From assembly GCA_963693285.1 (NCBI GenBank), contig OY848917.1:29709245-29773244 (forward strand): a stretch of DNA of 64,000 nt, in the 5' to 3' direction. Below, piece after piece: positions 60,349 to 64,000 of this stretch (positions within the stretch are counted from its first letter, which is position 1; each line of letters begins with the position of its first letter). The stretch is from Xestospongia muta. Taxonomy: Eukaryota; Porifera; Demospongiae; Haplosclerida; Petrosiidae. The notes below the pieces were generated by a model. The model was not told the DNA's origin, did no database searches, and saw only the letters and a list, made by a program, of their open reading frames with translations. Position numbers and translations under genes: made by a program.

Positions 60349-61379
60349 TAAGTCAAACAATAGATTATACAGTCTTTCAATTGGGAATAGATGTAAATAG
60401 TCTTGTATAGAGTGCCTTGCCCTCAAGTTTCTTTGTGGGAGGGGCTGGTTACGCTAGAACTTACAAAATTGTAAACCAGCAGCCACACCCTACACTCTCA
60501 AAAATAATCCTTGAGTAAAGCATTGTCTTTTGCATGAACTTTGGTCTATACTAGTGTTCTCTCAAAGTTTGTTACTACCTGTTACAACGTTACCTGTGCC
60601 TCATTTCAAGCAAAAGACTTCTGCAACTCTACAACTATTGTCTCATTGTTTCTGTCATAGTCAGAATACAAGGAGGTGCTCTTTGCTTTTTTTTAGATAT
60701 TAAAAGGAAAGATCACTGCCACAACAAACCACTTGAATAGTCAGATTTACAAATGGTTTATCAGGGTTTTGAAATATATCATCAAATACTTTCCTATGTA
60801 TATGTTTAGCTAAATTGAGTATATGTACAGGGTTATATGGGACAGATGTGGGTCCCAAAACATCAATTAAAATTAGATTTTAAATTATTTTGAAAGTCAT
60901 AGCTTATTACGTTGTCTGGAGTAAACATGCAATTAACTGTGTGTGGTTTTAAAGAAATTTCAGATTTTTCTGCTTACGAGACTTTTTGTGGTGCCTATCA
61001 TTACAAATGATAAAAATTAACATTGTTCTAGTTTGCTAAATAGAACTAATTTTATTCCTTCAAAGTTTCTTAGGGAAATATTGGTAAATCATTTGTTTCT
61101 GAACTTGCTAAAGTATTTAAATCTTTTGTCATGGCATCAGTTTTGCAGACAATTGAACTCAAAGCATCTACTGTTTTGCCAATCCTGCTACTTCAAAAGC
61201 TTCACTGTTCAGTATAAATTAAAGATGTGATTATATACTTAGAGGGACGTATGAAACTGTGGAAAGATGAGAATTTAGATGACTTAATTGTTGAGGGAAT
61301 AACTTTACAGGACTGAATGCCTATAAAAATACCAGAAGAATGCCTCAAAGCAAAACCTTTCTCACTATTTTGCAACAAA
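60349..61379. other. Promoter side of the 13-exon gene and a dispersed repeat
   Basis: About 60350-60450 matches the relic at 56397-56580 and probably holds the promoter. 60463-60690 is the second copy of the dispersed repeat at 14749. Nothing else recognised; a frame at 61033-61230 has no support. Confidence 0.5.
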
Positions 61380-62381
61380 ACCCAATGAGTAAGTAAGAGA
61401 TTTGTTGCTATACTCGAGTCCTTGACCAGTGGTAGTGTTACACAAATTACAAGGTTAATAATATTCACTACAAATTGATAAAGAAAGTAATTGAAATACC
61501 CTCTCCCACTCTTATCACACATCTCACTGTAAAAATGGATTGGTTGATTAACCAATGTATGTTCATTTTAGTACATAGTTATAATACATGATGAGATACT
61601 GAGACATCTGATAAAACCACTTTATTCTTATTAGTAATATATTAATGGCAAGTCATTCGTTGATTGTCAGAGTTATAACTTTGTATTATAGAATTTATAT
61701 ACTTAATTGATGTGTTGCATAATGCTAACTTGCAACAATATGTATACATGTACTGTGGTAAGTGCAAATAATCTAAAAAAAATTTCTCTACCCATACAGA
61801 AGTGCAGTATATGTGTATATATATATGTTGTAAGCCCTACATAGAATAGAAACAATTGTAACCACACCTCTCATTACGTATTACCTTTCTGTATACTATG
61901 ATCATAAAAGTCATCATCAATCATTGACCAGTGGTCATTGGTATAGAATATGTGAATGGATATTAATTATAATGAGACTTCTTTTATAATGCAAATGTAC
62001 AAAGGTTGTTGACCTGTTGATGCTATAATTATGGTACATTCTAATATAGGTAAATGATATTATCATTATCATTTACCTAGTAATGTATTGTATGATAATT
62101 AATTTGCAAGAATAAAATTAGTGAATCCCTTCTTGGAGGGTCAAATTTGATAAACTATTTAATCCAGTAACATGTACTTTTGGTAAATTGGTATATTGGC
62201 CAGAAATCATTATCAAATTGCCAAATTGAAACCTTGGCCACGTTTATGGTGTATGTCTCTATATGTGTATGTGTTAGCTGTTTAAATAGTAAAAACTAAA
62301 CATAAATGTATACATCTTTGAATTGTAACAGTCATTTCATGACTGAGAAACATGACATCTTTATTATGAACCAAAAATATT
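61380..62381. repeat. Orphan transferase downstream flank, copy F
   Basis: Closely related to 40290-41352 and 48310-49370, but the transferase gene that should follow is absent: homology stops at attattaa, the point corresponding to the TTAA just past the transferase stop codon in the other copies. Confidence 0.8.
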
Positions 62382-62540
62382 ATTAACCCTTTGAGACCGG
62401 ATGTCACGAATTCGTGACAGCAATTATTACGTTAAAAACACGGAAGTCACGATATTGTGACAGCTGAGAAATGTAAATAAAAACCGGGAGTCACACTTTG
62501 TGAACAGGTGTGAATTTTAAAACCACAGTTATTGTAGCGT
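62382..62540 (+). mobile_element. piggyBac-like element terminus
   Basis: The target tetranucleotide TTAA (62382-62385) is followed by ccctttgagaccggatgtca. Next comes a run of GTCAC...GTGAC palindromes (tgtcacgaattcgtgaca is perfect, then two decayed repeats near 62446-62462 and 62490-62505). TTAA targets, CCCTTTGAG-type ends and GTCAC repeats are typical of piggyBac-like elements. No opposite end or transposase was seen before the window ends. Confidence 0.6.
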
Positions 62541-62639
62541 ATGTTTTTGATTGTTTATTTGTTTATACAATTAATAAAGTAAAATAAATGCTCAGGAAGT
62601 GATTGACAGATTGTCAGAGATAGATACAGATATAACAGA

Positions 62640-62900
62640 CCCCTCAACTCACACGATTTCGTCGTGTGACACACGGTTTTGAGTTCTATCTCACGCCCTC
62701 ACGACGAGGCACTGATTTCTCACGAGCGAAGAGATAGCGTCCTGCCCAACCCACTTTAGGTAGCACAATATTCACGCTGTGTGCGCGCTCTCACACAGCG
62801 CGTGTTTTGTGGGTTGTAGCTAGAGGAGCGAGAGGCAGCTGTGTACCAGTCCAGCATTGATATGGCGGAGAGCTTAGAAGGAGACCTACACTGTTCCAGT
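62640..62900. other. GC- and CpG-richer patch, possible promoter or element interior
   Basis: Unusually many CG dinucleotides for this window, with short inverted motifs (tcacacga ... tcgtgtga; gcgcgctctcacacagcgcg). An ATG in good context near 62862 opens MAESLEGDLHCSSSDSSFGF but stops after 30 codons unless spliced. Not recognised. Confidence 0.35.
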
Positions 62901-63232
62901 TCCGATTCCAGCTTCGGATTTGTCCTCACTTATTACTGTAAAAACTCATATTGAACATCCTCTGGAGTGGAAACCTTCAGCAAGTGTACTTGAGATTGCT
63001 AAAAAGGCAACTAAACTTTACAATGACAAGCACAGGAAGAAGTAAATTATTTTGTCCCTCATCTCTCTTGTAAAGTATGCAGCCTAATGCAGTCATGTAC
63101 AATGTACTTTGGTTTGTGTATATTATCAATTTACGTTATCTTCTCAGCTCATTAGCTACTTGTCTCACTACGAGCTAAACTTTTAGGTTGAGAGGTCTGA
63201 CATAAGTGATGAAGAATGTGATGATATGAAAG

Positions 63233-63955
63233 AGCCATTACGATTTTAAACATACCTGTACATATGTACCGTAAATACTGGCACCTGTTATTAGATTGAT
63301 CTGTTGTGTAATAGCTGAAAACATAATTGGAATAAATTGTGATAATTAATTAGCAGAACAAGTGATAGATACATAATTATAATCACTGATTTTAAATTAT
63401 ATGGTATACCCTATTGAAGGAAAATACATAATATATCAATGAATAAATACTTCATGTTAAAAAGATATTGGAGATTTTTTCTCGTTAATGTCAGATTTAA
63501 TTGTTTTAACATATAGTGTTATAATAATATTTGTAGACTACTAGAATTACAGATACAAATATTGAACAAATTGAAGATTTTTTGATGCCTAATTTTTAAT
63601 TGGAACATTTCAGTCTGCTTAGGAATATAATCAATGTGGAGAAGCCATTCACAGTTTATCTTCGCAAAATGGTATCCTATATAAATCATTATTGTTAAAT
63701 TGTGAAATTGTTATCATTCTACTATATAGCTTTGTCACAATTAATACAAATATACATTAACATAGTCCATCCATGTAAATATAGTAATATAATAATGACA
63801 ACTTTTCTATCCTGACAACACTTTTAATTGAAAGTTCTACTCCAAACATAATATACATGTGTACAGTGGTCAGAGCAGGTATGATTGTGTATGCAGAAAT
63901 GAACATGGCATTATGATAACACAATTACACCAATAAACTCAATATATTAGATCTA
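63233..63955. repeat. Segmental duplication, copy 2
   Basis: Partner of 56605-57190 plus 57945-58171, without the hAT insertion and its palindrome. It leads directly into the last exon of a paralogue of the 13-exon gene. Confidence 0.85.
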
Positions 63956-64000
63956 TTACAAAACAATTAAATAAATGAAAAGAAAAGTAATGAAACAAGA
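63956..64000 (-). CDS. C-terminal end of a paralogue of the 13-exon membrane protein (cut by window)
   Basis: Fifteen codons including the stop, encoding SCFITFLFIYLIVL, clearly related to SCFIAFVLIFSIIL of the gene at 58172. The frame is open and still hydrophobic, so this is probably the end of another family member beyond the window. Confidence 0.7.
   Translation of the reverse strand, partial: SCFITFLFIYLIVL

Overview
The window looks like nuclear DNA of an animal, most probably a demosponge of the Amphimedon type. The evidence is its AT richness, compact genes with many 45-150 nt introns beside intronless genes, animal families (a FoxN1/4-type forkhead factor, Ig-like and Kunitz membrane receptors, a POT/SLC15 carrier) and a mixture of hAT, Ginger-like, piggyBac-like and Ty3/gypsy debris. 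The organism is inferred, not proven. All spliced models were built by hand by matching GT/AG sites and codon phase. For single-exon genes the first in-frame ATG was used, because several long open frames begin at TTG or GTG.

Region 1 (about 1-20.1 kb, + strand) is a run of small type I membrane receptor genes. A two-Kunitz-domain receptor occupies 1885-13638, with its 5' end not found. An Ig-like pseudogene lies at 14052-14336. A short receptor with no recognisable ectodomain fold lies at 17710-18494, and an intact Ig-like receptor at 18640-20056. The last two share the same exon layout: a 67-nt signal-peptide exon, phase-1, phase-1 and phase-2 introns, and a Tyr-containing tail exon. Introns and spacers carry several minisatellites, a hAT fragment and a perfect 37-bp hairpin.

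Region 2 (about 21-51 kb, - strand) is a segmentally amplified array. Its unit is a FoxN1/4-like forkhead gene, then an intronless fucosyltransferase-like type II membrane enzyme, then a 140-bp LTR with a decayed Ty3/gypsy body. There are five transferase copies (four open, one with a nonsense codon), two full forkhead copies (the second frameshifted in the DNA-binding domain), one forkhead fragment, and four LTR/gypsy copies. A Ginger-like integrase with a Ulp1-type protease region is joined to the fourth unit. A sixth copy of the transferase downstream flank, without the gene, lies at 61.4-62.4 kb and stops at the TTAA of a piggyBac-like end.

Region 3 (about 51-64 kb) holds a last exon of an unrecognised gene (52043-52242, -), an intronless POT/SLC15-like transporter (53814-55409, +) behind a tandem duplication, and a 13-exon gene for a 344-residue protein with two C-terminal membrane spans (58172-60348, -). 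That gene is flanked by a relic of a sister gene near 56.4 kb and by the last exon of another at the window edge (63956-64000), so it is also part of a tandem family. A hAT transposase remnant interrupts one copy of the associated segmental duplication.

The overall theme is recent local duplication of cell-surface and glycan-related genes followed by uneven decay, with palindromes and transposon ends at several duplication joints. Near-identical units could partly reflect assembly or haplotype problems, which the sequence alone cannot exclude.
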